64,000 nt of DNA from Stenogyne calaminthoides. Taxonomy: Eukaryota > Streptophyta > Magnoliopsida > Lamiales > Lamiaceae. The position numbers and the translations under genes are program-made. Within the stretch, counting starts at the first letter, position 1, and every line of letters starts with the position of its first letter. Of this stretch, positions 11,914 to 21,969 are shown piece after piece. The notes under the pieces were generated by a model that ran no database searches, had not been told where the DNA came from, and saw only the letters and a program-made list of their open reading frames with translations. The stretch is taken from positions 23,396,870-23,460,869 of the forward strand of contig JBBCBC010000009.1 of the NCBI GenBank assembly GCA_037126765.1. Reading direction: 5' to 3'.

Positions 11914-11927
11914 AAAAAGGGGGAAAT
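11914..11927 (+). other. Polypurine tract of element A
   Basis: Purine run with AAAAGGGGGAAA immediately before TGTTGGGAG of the 3' LTR. It primes plus-strand synthesis in LTR elements. Similar AAGGGGGAA strings recur inside the element (see findings). Confidence 0.9.
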
Positions 11928-14055
11928 TGTTGGGAGATGAATTTAATAAAGATATGATTTTGATTAGATCCCAAAACCCCTGAGTATGACATGTTCAGGA
12001 TAATCATGATAGTTGAGTCAGGATTCAGTTTTAGAGTATTCAGGATGATATCTACAAAATGTATAGTCAACAGATATAGATCAAGTTAGGATCTGAAGAT
12101 TACGAAGAACTTCGAGAAGTTTCAAGAAACCGTTTCAAAGATGAAACCGAGATATCAAGACTCAATATGAAATCGAAGTCAAGACTCAAAGGTGGAAATC
12201 GAGATATCAAGTTTCAAGATGAAATCGAGATATCAAGACTCAAAGATGAAACCGGTTTCAAGACTCAAGAAAATCGAGATATCAAGACTCAAGATGAAAT
12301 CGAGATATCAAGACTCAAGATGAAATCAAGAATCAAGACTCAAAGATGAAGACTCAAAAGATATCGGGCCAAGATATATGTGAAGACACCAAGACTCGAA
12401 GACCCTCAAGACTCGTAAGACTCAAGACACGTAAGATGTAAGATCAAGAACTGGAGATCAAGAATACTGAAGGCACAGTAATTACTAAAGACTCAGTAAT
12501 GTACTGAATGCTTAGTATAAACCTGAATGTTCTGAGGCACTGAAAATATCTATCTAAAGGATTCAATACTGAGAAGATCGCGACTCCTTAGAAAAATAGA
12601 TATTACCCAAGACATTCAAATGCAGACAAAAGGAACTAAGACAAAGTGTTGTTAAGGTTATATCAACTCAAAGATTGTAACCAAAAGAGCCGTTGAGTTG
12701 TCTACCTTTAAACTGAAGGCAAAAGTCAAAAAGAGGAAGACATCACTATACCATACTAACACTGACAGCGACAGGTCACTGAAAAGATGTCAGAAGTACT
12801 AAGTTCCAGACTGCAAAAAGTGAAGACCGGCTACATGAAAGGCTATTACCTAAAACGTGTTAGGGAGTGTCAAACCCTAAATATAGTCGTTTCTCACACA
12901 CCATAAGAGGAAACTCACGAAGCTATCTCTCCAACGGATAGTTTTTCAAGAGTGACCTTGGTGTATGCCTATAAATTCTTGTAACCTTCTACATTGAAAG
13001 GTTACGGGAAATTTGTAAGCAACTCAAGAACTCAAACTTATTATTGCAAGTTGAAGCACTCGAAAAACTGAGAATTTTCCAAGTGCTTTAAATCGAAGAG
13101 AGCTCATTGCACTAAGCCTAGCTTGATAAGATATATCCAAAGCTTAGTCGAGATATCCTAGCCTTTGCATTGTTCTTTATTGTAAAGGATATCTCATCCT
13201 ATTTGGAAACCAACCAAGAAACCCCAAACCCTTTGTAAGGTAGTTTGAGTGTGATTGTTGGTGAGATTGGAGTTGTAAAGAGTAAGTAAACTACATTGAG
13301 GTAGTCAGAAAGCTCTAGAGAAGAAGTGAGTAATCTATCTTGGATGAGCGAGAAAAGCTTGTGTGAGTTTTGAGTTAGTAAACTACGAGGTAGTCGAAAA
13401 GCTCAAAATTAGAAAGGTTAGTAAACTACAGAGGTAGTCAGAAAGCCTTAGGAAGTGATTAGTGAATTTCTCTGAAAAGATCGGGGAGAGTGGGCGTAGG
13501 AGCTTGAGTCTCCGAACCACTATAATTTCTTTGTGTTCTTTGCTTTTCGCTTTTGCTTGATTTATCTGCTCCATTACTTTGTCTTGAAAGCATATTTTCA
13601 CTGATATTTCAGTTGGAATCTATCCACTGAAAGTTGCATATAAATTGAATCACAGCCTAATCACTATTCCATTAAAGGAAGGTTTTCAGCAAAAGCTTAA
13701 AACAAGTATAAACTAAGGGCCAACCATTCCGCACATCTAAGTAGCTAGAACAGATAGTTACCAAACTGAATTTACTCTTCTGAGGGTTCAGTAAGTTAGT
13801 TATCTGATCCAAGCAACTCAGGATCTCTGGCTTCGGGACTCGGTTGGGATTATATGAGGTATCTCGAAAAGCGGCTTTCGGGATCACTTGTCTCGAGATA
13901 GACTTTGACTTCGAAAGCGATTTGTGCTTCTTCGAGGACCAAATCATCAGGACAACCTGACCCAAGCTGACCTCAGTAAGAAAAGTTTTAAAAACACTGA
14001 ACACGTGTATTCCCCCCCCATACACGTGTAAGACTCGTTTGCACCGTGACCAACA
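11928..14055 (+). repeat. 3' LTR of element A
   Basis: 2,128 bp from TGTTGGGAG to GACCAACA, matching the partial 5' LTR from about 12,780 on. U3 (12,060-12,600) is a run of 'agactcaaga' and 'gaaatcgagatatc' units that appear to be corrupted versions of the ACTGAAGACTCAG units seen cleanly in B. The TATA-like box is at 12,970-12,977. It ends within the RNase H frame of element I. Confidence 0.93.
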
Positions 14056-14820
14056 CGCTTTGAGTGCAGTACTTGTTCGAGCAGAGGGCCAGACCCATTT
14101 GCCCATCTACTTCGTCAGCCAGACACTGAACGAGACAGAGCAATGTTATCCATCCCTAGAAAAGCTAGCTTACGCACTAGTCATGAGTGTAAGGAAGCTG
14201 AGGCCATACTTTTTTTACCATCAGGTCGAGGTCCTCACTTCCTTACCCTTGAGGAACGTGCTTCATCAACCAGACACGTTAGGTCGATGCCTCAAATGGG
14301 CCATTGAGGTCGGGCAATATGGGGTGACGTATGCACCGCGACCTGCCATCAAGGCTCAGGCACTGGCCGATTTCATCGTCGAGCACACGTTCCCTTTGGA
14401 GGCCGGGTGCCCGAGCAGCCCGTCATGGGAGTTATTCGTGGATGGATCAGCGACTTCCCACAAGCCAGGGGCCGGTTTGGTCCTGATGAGTTCAAAGGGT
14501 ATTTCCTTCCAGAATGTCATTACCTTTGAATTTCCCGCAACAAATAATGAGGCCGAATATGAGGCGCTCATCAGCGGCTTGGAAATGGCAATGGCCATGG
14601 GTGTCAAAAGACTGCAAGTCCATACCGACTCCCAGCTCATAGCCTGTTAGATTTTAGGGGAGTACGAGGCACGGGACGACAGGATGGCAGCCTATCAGGA
14701 GGTCGTAAAAATACTATGTCAAAAGTTCACTCAAGTCCATGTCAAGCTGATACCGAGAGAGCAGAACTCATGAGCTGATGCTTTAGCTTGGCTGGCAACT
14801 TCCGAAGGATCACTAGACAT
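14056..14820 (+). pseudogene. pol: RNase H plus second (archaeal-type) RNase H of element I
   Basis: The frame opens at the A junction (ALSAVLVRAEG) and runs through the canonical Ty3 RNase H to about 14,390, then a second RNase H-like domain with acidic residues in ELFVDGSA (about 14,431), NNEAEYEAL (about 14,544) and HTDSQL (about 14,623). An in-frame TAG at 14,648-14,650 sits where a Gln (CAG) is expected, and a TGA at 14,771-14,773 sits where an Arg (CGA) is expected in the ADALA motif. Both are single C-to-T changes. The part upstream, including the RT core, lies beyond element A off the window. Confidence 0.88.
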
Positions 14821-16109
14821 GAAAGATGTCACCATCACGATACTTTTCCACCCATAGGTAACGGTCACAACTGTGGAGATCCCGACGTCGAACTGGATGA
14901 CACCCATCATGGAATAGCGGCCTCTTGCCAGCTGATCGCATCTGAGCTCGACAGCTACAACTGCGTGCCGCACGATACACAATGATCAATGACGAGTTAT
15001 ACAAGCGAGGTTTCAGCACGCCCCTACTTTGAGGTATTACACCTGAACAAGGTCAAGCTATCCTACACAAAATACATGAAGGAGTATGCGGAAACCACGC
15101 CGGGGGGGAGTCGCTGGCCCACAAGACCACAATGTAGGGGTATTTTTGGCCAACGCTAAGGGCCAATGCCATCATTTTCACCCGCAAGTGCCACAAATGC
15201 CAAATCTATGCCCCCTCCATCAAAGTCGCACAAGAGGAGCTCACGAGCATCCTCAGTCCTTGGCCATTTGCAAAGTGGGGGATAGACATCATTGGGCCAC
15301 TCCCAACGGCCCCAGGCTCAGTCAAGTACGCCCTGGTAGGGGTGGATTACTTTACAAAATGGGCCGAGGATGAGGCATTGGCAACCATAGACCAAGATCA
15401 TGTTATCAAATTCATATGACGGAACATCATCTGCAGGTTCGGCCTGCCTCAGGCAATCATATCTGATAATGGAAATCAGTTTGATGGTATCAAAATAGAC
15501 ACTTTCTTCAAGAAGTGGAAGATCACAAAGCTATTTTCAACCCCATACCACCCCCATTCGAACGGTCAGGTCGAGGTCGTGAACAAAATCATCAAGCACA
15601 CGCTTAAGGCTAAAATCGAAGGGGGAAAAGGAAAATGGGCTAGTGAGCTCCCAAATGTGTTGTGGGATTATAAAACGACCTGCCGAAACTCAACGGGTGA
15701 AACCCCTTACTCGTTGGCTTTTGAAACTGAGGCAGTTGTACCCGCGGAAGTCGACCTCCTGACTCTCCATACCAGTCAGGTCGCTTTCGATCACAATGAT
15801 GAGGCTTTGGCAAGGAACCTAGACCTACTCGAAGAGAAGAGATTGGAGGCTAACATGAGAAATGCAAAATACAAGCAGAGGTCGAAAAGGTACTACAACT
15901 CTAAGGTCCGACTTTGACTTTTCAAGGTCGGGGACTTGGTACTGAAAAAGGTACTCGGAGATTCAAAAGGAGCCCTTGGTCCAAACTGGGAGGGCCCGTT
16001 CCAAATCTCAAGGGTCCTGCCAAACGGAGCCTACGAGCTCGAGAGGTCGGATGGAACCAAGGCCCAATACCCTTGGAATGCAACCCACCTGAAGAAATAT
16101 TATCAGTAG
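14821..16109 (+). pseudogene. pol: Integrase of element I
   Basis: Linker and HHCC zinc-binding region (CHKCQ near 15,190), then the catalytic core: first Asp in KWGIDIIGP (about 15,277), second Asp in ISDNGNQF (about 15,459), Glu in NGQVEVVNKI (about 15,561). A 113-codon open piece begins at 15,579 (MNKIIKHTLKAK). The C-terminal GPW-type region (NWEGPFQISRV, then ATHLKKYYQ) ends at the stop near 16,109, and no chromodomain follows, as expected for Tat. TGA codons at 15,417 and 15,915 and a frameshift cluster between 14,985 and 15,230 disable it. Confidence 0.88.
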
Positions 16110-16589
16110 TCACATCCTTGTACTGATCACATCCATGTAAACGAATTATCTTAGTCGTTAACGATGATTCTCTTTATTCTATTTGAAAGAAAAATTCGTA
16201 TGTGTAGAAACCAAGCGGGTCACATGAAAAATATATGATTGACAACGTGAGAATCACACGAGGTGCGACTTTCAAAATACAGGAGAACAAATCACGACCC
16301 TTCAAGGTGTGATAAATCCCAACTTTGTAAGACGACTAAAAGCAATGTCCTAACAGCAAGTCGCATAAACAATAAGACGACAAGGATTAAGCTTAAAATA
16401 AAATTCGTATAAGGAAATCAAGTCGGCACAACAAGTGAATTAAAAAGATTTTCATCGATAAAGACAGGCAAATAAGTTCTTCATTGAAAAAAAAGAGCCC
16501 GGAGGCCGGGAAAATTCCCATTACATTAAAGGCCCGGAGGCCGGTACAAGGATAAAAGAAAAAAAAAAAGAGACTACAAATGTGGTTCT
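16110..16589. other. Spacer between integrase and antisense gene, element I
   Basis: No coding signal on either strand. It serves as the convergent 3' ends of pol (+) and the antisense gene (-). It contains a duplicated 13-bp motif gcccggaggccgg (16,497 and 16,532) and A-rich runs at 16,490 and 16,558-16,571. On the minus strand these would lie in the 3' UTR of the antisense gene. Confidence 0.6.
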
Positions 16590-19146
16590 TCAGGGGGCAG
16601 CCTCAAAGGGGGTGCTGACTATTCTGAAGGGAGGCTCAGGAACAGGATCGGCAGGAGGGTCAACCTCCGAGCTCGGCAAGGCCTCAAGATCTAGAGTTGG
16701 ATGCACGAGCCGACCTGGATTGTCAAAAAAGGAGAGGTTGATGCCCATGTCCTCCAGGTCCTTGATCTCCAGTAGGACGTCAGGGGCCAGGGGATTGTCG
16801 CGGACATATGCTGCTAGCTCGGCGATAAGCCCGCTGAGGTCGCCGGAGGGGTTTGCCTTATGACAGATCCGGATGGCACCCACAAATGCCATCACGTATG
16901 CGAAGTTGGCGTTCAGTTCCTCCGCGGCCTGAAACTCCACCTCGTTGGCAGCCAGCTGCTCTTTCACCTCCCTCGACCCGGCCTCCACCTTGCCCAGTTT
17001 GCCCTCAGCCAGGGCCACCTTCACCCTCTCCGCCGCTAGTTCACCCTCGACCTCGGCCAAGCGACCCTCAAGGGTCGAGACCCTTTGAAGGTGCTCAGAG
17101 TTAGACTTCTCCAAGTCATTCTGGGCCTCGCCCGCAGTCAGAATCAACTGGGCCTGGTCGGCGACTTGAGCCTGAGATTGCCGCAAATTCTCAAGCTCAG
17201 ACTCCAGCTGGGCGCTGGATTTCTCCAAGAAAAATGCCGCCTTCTGGGAGTGAACGAGGGCAGAGTAAAGATTTCCCATCACCTTCTGGTGCCGGGCGTT
17301 GGCATGATCAGTCTTCGTCCACCCCCGGGGCAAATTCCGTAGGCCGCGGGAGAGGTAGCCGGCCAGCCCTCGGGGACCCCGATCGAAATGAGTGGGGGCG
17401 ACCTCAAGAAGCTCACCACCTCGGGGGAAAATTTGGTCGCCCAAAATCGGGGCTACAAGGAGAGGCAGGTCGTCAGTCAAGATAAAATTGAACTGATGAA
17501 AAAAAAAGATACAAAAAAGAAAAAACTCACTCGGCCACCCGTTCGGCCTCCCAGCCCAACCAGGAGTTATCCTCTGGATGACGACCTCATTGGGGAGTTG
17601 GGGAGGATGGTGAGGATGGCCGCGCAGAGACAGGTTGTGAAGTCGGGCGTGGGTGCGACCTCCCCAGCCCCCAGTTGATCTCAGATCGGTATGTGTCGAT
17701 CTCCTCCCTCACCCTCTTCCGAGCGGACTCGGAATCTGGCAAAGCCGACCCCGCAACCTTCCTCTTGCCTTTATCAATGGTAGAGGGGCCAGTAGGGGCC
17801 GAGCTTGGAGGAGCGGCCGGTGAAGTCGCCACACGCCTCATCTGTCCGAGCACAAATTTCTTGGGGGAAGTCATAACTTCGGCAGGAGGTTGGCGTCGGT
17901 AGATTGGGATGTTGGGAACTGCAAAAACAAATAAGTCAAAACCGGTCAGACAGATCTCGGATGATAATTCTTGAGCGACGAGCAAGGATTACTTACAAGG
18001 GATCTTCAGGTGATGCGGATAGGTATACAGGCCAGTTTTAAGTCGGTCGAGCTCGGAGTTTAGGGCGTCCATGTCTCTCCAGCTCGGGGGAGTGTTGCGA
18101 GTGAGATTGTAGGCCTCTAGGAAATCCCAGTAGAGGTCGGCGGCAGCAGGTGTGAAGACTGCAAAAGAAGAGGAGAATTAGATCAACACAAACCTTGAAG
18201 TCGGGAAATATAAAACATACCATGAGCGACTCGGGTTGCGTAGTCTGTTGGAACGTGTATTGGCAGAGTACTCGAAGGGTCCACAGACTCCCACGCCCCC
18301 CGACGAACCACCACTTGTTGTGCCAGCCTTCGACCTTGTTAGGGATCCCGCTCACGAGCTCCCGACCTTTCCGAAGTCTCACGGCATTATAGCCACCGGC
18401 TTGGGCGATGGGCATCATCACGTAAGCCAGCTCGCCCGGATTCGGCAATCGGTAGAGCCCGGCCTGCTCGAGCACGGTCATGGTGGAGAGAATGTAACTC
18501 CAACCATTGGAGTGATCTGCGTCAGGCTCTGATTCCAGGCCGCCAGCAGGTGAGAGATGGTCGGGTGTAGGGGAAACCGAATCCTGGCCTCCATTGTGTG
18601 CTCATTTACCGCGATCATCCCAGGCGGTGGCTGGTCGGCACTCTCCTCGGAGGTCGCTCCGTAGAAATGTACGTCCCAGGGCACCTTGTACAGGCGACGA
18701 AGGGAGCGTACATTCTTGTCAGACAAAACCGACCTGTTTTTCTCGTGCGGTGCCACGAATTCCGACTTGTCAGGTCGCTTGTATGGAGCTCGGGTTTCGT
18801 ATGAACGATAGTCAAAGACCCGCTCGAAGGCCCCATACCTTCGGGCTGGATCAGAGGGCCCGGTTTCCTCCATCCTCGTCGGCGCGGCCGTGCGGAAAGG
18901 GCTCAGTTCCAGGGCGGGGAGATGGATGATTTCCTCCAACTCCACCAAGAATTTGTCATCATCATTTCCCTCGTCATTCCGATCGACGCCTGAGGCGCCG
19001 GCGGTCGGGGGAAAATCCACATTGGCAGAGGCGGACGCGGTGTCCTGAAGGCGATAGAGTTCCGCGATGGCTGTATTATCATCCTCCGAAGTAGACGAGA
19101 TCTGGAACGGGGGAGGCGTGGGAACGGACGGCAAACCAGAGGCCAT
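16590..19146 (-). pseudogene. Antisense multi-exon gene of Tat element (aORF; putative gypsy-type transposon domain)
   Basis: Starts with ATG at 19,146 (MASGLPSVPTPP). Exon 1 (19,146-18,221) has an acidic N-terminus, then a domain with KVPWDVHFYG, PPPGMIAVNEHTM and RIRFPLHP that matches the plant 'putative gypsy type transposon' family (PF04195-like, from memory). Introns with GT..AG ends are visible at 18,220-18,159 (62 bp), 17,996-17,919 (78 bp, GTAAGT donor, TTTTTGCAG acceptor) and 17,530-17,453 (78 bp). Exon 2 encodes DLYWDFLEAYNLTR; exon 3 is basic and Pro/Ser-rich; exon 4 (17,452-16,590) carries a long coiled coil with repeated ELE, LAE and VEGEL motifs. Exon 1 has a one-base loss near 18,510, intron 1 phase is off by one, and exon 3 has a TGA at 17,587, so it is broken as assembled. 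Antisense ORFs at this place are known in Tat elements; their function is unknown. Confidence 0.8.
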
Positions 19147-19287
19147 TTGTGTAGAGAAGAAAGTGAATTGTTACCTGCGGTTAACTTGAACACGGAGACT
19201 CGCCGGAATCTTGGATGCAGAAACTTGTTTATGTTAAGTGTTGGGAGCAAAGAGAGGAGAAGGGTTTAACGTCCAAAACCCTCGCCC

Positions 19288-19295
19288 TATTTATA
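19288..19295 (-). promoter_or_regulatory. TATA box for the antisense gene of element I
   Basis: TATAAATA on the minus strand, followed by G, 142 bp before the aORF ATG, outside the 3' LTR. Transcription would start near 19,262 and give a leader of about 115 nt. This suggests the antisense gene has its own promoter rather than relying on the LTR. Confidence 0.65.
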
Positions 19296-19579
19296 GAGGA
19301 CTGGGGGGTCGAAAGTGCAAATCCAAACTCTTGAGGCCCCCCCGAAGAAATGGAGGTCGCACAGGCTCGCGCTGTGTGACGCCACCTACTTGCCAGGCCA
19401 TCATTGTGGTTTTATCACACTTCACGCCGATTCAGGAAATCGAGGCGACTTACGACTCCCCAAGGATGAAGATTCATTTTGGGTACACATCCCGAGGCCG
19501 ACTTGCCACAGGTCAGTAAACAGCAACGATTCAAGTCAAGGCCCCAATGCGAGTTTGCGACCCCGACTTGAGGGGCAAT
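19296..19579 (+). other. Upstream region of antisense gene and polypurine tract of element I
   Basis: About 270 bp without an ORF that I accept, ending in the purine-rich TTGAGGGGCAAT (19,568-19,579) directly before TGTTGTG of the 3' LTR. It also acts as the minus-strand promoter-proximal region of the antisense gene. Confidence 0.7.
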
Positions 19580-20214
19580 TGTTGTGATAGAAAATAACCC
19601 GGCTTGTCGGAGGTCGGGGATTGCCCGTCTTACGGAACATCATGTGACTTTGTTCAGCCAAGCGGGATCTGGACGACTTCAAAGAGAGGTAGGTCACTGG
19701 CGACTTAAGGAGCTGCACAGGTCGCGAGAGCGACTTGGGTAAAGATGGAGGCCGCGCGGCGACTTGAGAATTTGCGTAGGTCGGGATCGACTTGATCCCG
19801 AGGTCGGGTGAAAGACAAATATGGCATAGATACGGGTAGTTAATGATGCGGATTTCATGGACTGTAATCAGGGTAAGTGTATCTCGATGCGCGACTTGCG
19901 GGATAAGCAAGGAAAACCTAGCCTGGTGGCCGAAACCCTAGGCTGGCCCGTGAGAGGAAGCCCATGAAGACTGTAGCCCTAATTCTATGTCTATAAATAT
20001 AATTTGTATTGTACGTTGTAATGGATGGAACTTTTAGAAATCTAGGCAGAAAATATATAGTAAAATACTCCTGGCTTGGTCGCCCCCAGACGTAGTCTTA
20101 TTTAACAGACGAACTGGGTAATCAAATATTGGGTTCTTGATTGCTTTGGTACTTTCAGTTGAGTTGATCGTTGTTATATGTTTGTTGGCCGGTGAAATCA
20201 AACCAGACACAACA
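19580..20214 (+). repeat. 3' LTR of element I
   Basis: 635 bp with 7-bp inverted ends TGTTGTG / CACAACA, after a purine tract. TATAAATA is at 19,992-19,999. It is followed by CCCGG (20,215-20,219), the candidate target duplication, and then by the copia RT frame of H. The partner LTR is off the window. Confidence 0.88.
19992..19999 (+). promoter_or_regulatory. TATA box in LTR of element I
   Basis: TATAAATA about 215 bp before the LTR end, in the + orientation of the element. Inferred start of R near 20,025. Confidence 0.7.
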
Positions 20215-21725
20215 CCCGGGTGAGTATGTCATGTGCATATTTTGCCTGACCCAAGAAAATACCATTATTAGTATGTGATATTTCGAGACCGAGAAAGTAA
20301 CTCAGGGAACCTAGATCTTTGACAACAAATTCTTTGTTCACACGATCAATGAAATCCTGCAAAACAGATTTATTACTTCCTGTAACAATGATATCATCAA
20401 CGTATAATAGTAGAAAAATAGTGTACTCAGAAGTATGTAAGAAAAATAGAGAAGTGTCTGCCCTGCTTCGAAAAAAACCTAGACTAGTAAGAAAAGTGCT
20501 GAAACGATCAAACCAGGCACGGGGAGCTTGACGAAGGCCATAGAGAGCTTTTTTGAGCTTGCAGACGTGGTTCAGAAAATAACGATCCATGAACCCCGGA
20601 GGTTGCACCATAAGAACCGGTTTGTCGAGAACGCCATGAAGAAAGGCATTTTTTACATCAAGTTGGTGTAGTGGCCAGTGTCGTTGAACTGCAACTGCTA
20701 AGATAACACGGACTGTAGTAGCACGAACGACGGGGCTGAAGGTGTGGGAAAAGTCGAATCCTGGGATTTGTGTGAATCCCTGTGCAACGAGGCAAGCTTT
20801 GTATCTCTCGATAGTGCCATCAGATTTGAATTTCGTCCGAAATACCCATTTGGATCCAATAGTGTTCTCGTTCAATGGACGAGGAACTAACTCCCAGGTG
20901 TTGTTCTGGTGCAGAGCATCCATCCCTTTACGCATTGCAGCGAGCCAGTGAGGCACCTTGATAGCCAATTTGAATCAATTGGGTTCCTGAGATATAGACA
21001 GAGAAAACAACAAAGCAGTAGAAGCTATATCCACAAAGTATTTAGGTTTAACAATACTGGATTTTGCACGGGTTTGCATGGAATGATTGTTAATCGGGGG
21101 AACCTGTTGTGGATGAACTGGAGATTGGGCAGTGGGTAGTGCGGGGTCAGACTACTGGATATGTGGTGAGTTGTCGGGCTGAGCAGGCTGCTTGGCGGGG
21201 TAGTTATTATTTTGGATCGGGGAGTGTTGGTGGACTGCATGTAGTTCATTATAAGATTGTGGGGGTTGCTGGGGTTGGGTATTGGGCTGTGTGGATTCGG
21301 TATCCGGCTGGATTAAGTGGATTAATGGGCGGTGGGCTAAGTGGGAGATATGGCCCAGTTGGGCAGGAAAGGGCTGGAGGCCCAGGTTGATGAGAGAGCG
21401 CTGGCCCATTTTGGTGAGAGAGGGCAGGCCCAGTTTGGCGAGAGAGGGCGGGTTGTGCTGGGAGTTCATTTACCCAAGAAGAGGATATTGGGCCAGATTG
21501 GCCATTCGGAGAGTTTGGGCCAGAATCACTAGATTGCCCATTTTGAGTAGATAGGACATGTGATTCAAAAAACTCTGAAAAATCCAAATTAGATGCATTA
21601 GCTGAATTAGGACTGTTATTTGCGAAAGGAAAATCAAACTCATCAAATTGTGCATGGCGGCCGCCTTTCTCGACCGTTGTTTGAGTTCTTACGTTCCAAG
21701 CTTCGTGTTGACGTAAATCCCACAC
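20215..21725 (-). pseudogene. pol: Ale-like Ty1/copia integrase tail and RT fragment (H)
   Basis: Minus-strand copia pol fragment. The upstream part (21,725 to about 21,100) is a Pro/Ser/Asn-rich linker of the kind found between integrase and RT. RT follows with GSKWVFRTKFKSDG, LDVKNAFLHG, CKLKKALYGLRQAPRAWFD and YVDDIIVTGS. The sequence style is closest to the Ale/Retrofit group. An in-frame TGA at 20,977-20,975 interrupts the start of RT. The frame is cut after KYAHDILTR by the end of element I, so RNase H lies left of I, beyond the window. Confidence 0.88.
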
Positions 21726-21741
21726 TTTGCTTGAGGGGGGG

Positions 21742-21969
21742 TAATAGGGAATATTCTAGAGATATTTCCGAGTTAGATAAGAGCGATTTAAATTGATGTA
21801 TATTCTGTGTAGTTTGTCGTGATCCTTCTCCCTGTAATCGTGTAAAGTTGTTATACTCGATATTCATGTAAATTTGTTGTAACCTCAATTATAAATAGTG
21901 GAACCGGCCTTACCAAATTCACACGGTGAAAACAGTTCTTCTCTCTTATGATCTCATTTCATTCTTACA
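21742..21969 (+). repeat. Short copia LTR (Ale-like), + orientation, with purine tract before it
   Basis: A tract CTTGAGGGGGGG (21,730-21,741) directly precedes a 228-bp segment starting TAATAGGGAATATTC and ending ATTCTTACA, with TATAAATA at 21,890-21,897. The layout is that of a 3' LTR of a small Ale-type copia element. The first bases are TA instead of TG, so the start is mutated. It faces the opposite way from the H pol fragment next to it, so the two are not simply one element. Confidence 0.6.

Larger units (their letters stand above)
1..14055 (+). mobile_element. Sirevirus-like Ty1/copia element A (5' LTR truncated by window edge)
   Basis: LTR retrotransposon read left to right: partial 5' LTR, tRNA-Met primer site, gag, pol in the copia order (protease, integrase, RT, RNase H), a 3' accessory ORF region of about 3.6 kb, purine tract and full 3' LTR. 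The long LTRs (about 2.1 kb), the PBS and the extra region after pol match the Sirevirus (SIRE/Maximus) group of copia elements. The LTR ends are TGTTGG and CCAACA. The base after the 3' LTR is 14,056, inside a Ty3/gypsy RNase H frame, so A inserted into element I; the candidate 5-bp target duplication CGCTT (14,056-14,060) cannot be checked because its partner lies off the left edge. Confidence 0.93.
14056..20214 (+). mobile_element. Tat-lineage Ty3/gypsy element I (5' part lost off window)
   Basis: 3' two-thirds of a Ty3/gypsy retrotransposon: end of RT/RNase H, a second RNase H-like domain, integrase without chromodomain, a long 3' spacer carrying an antisense gene, purine tract and a 635-bp 3' LTR. 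The dual RNase H and the antisense ORF are established hallmarks of the plant Tat lineage (Ogre, Retand, Grande relatives). It is cut on the left by element A, and its right end lies inside a copia RT frame (H). Confidence 0.9.

Noticed and set aside
12060..12600. U3 of the A 3' LTR as a true tandem satellite of 'agactcaaga' units
   Set aside because: Comparison with the clean B 5' LTR suggests these are corrupted ACTGAAGACTCAG units rather than a separate satellite.
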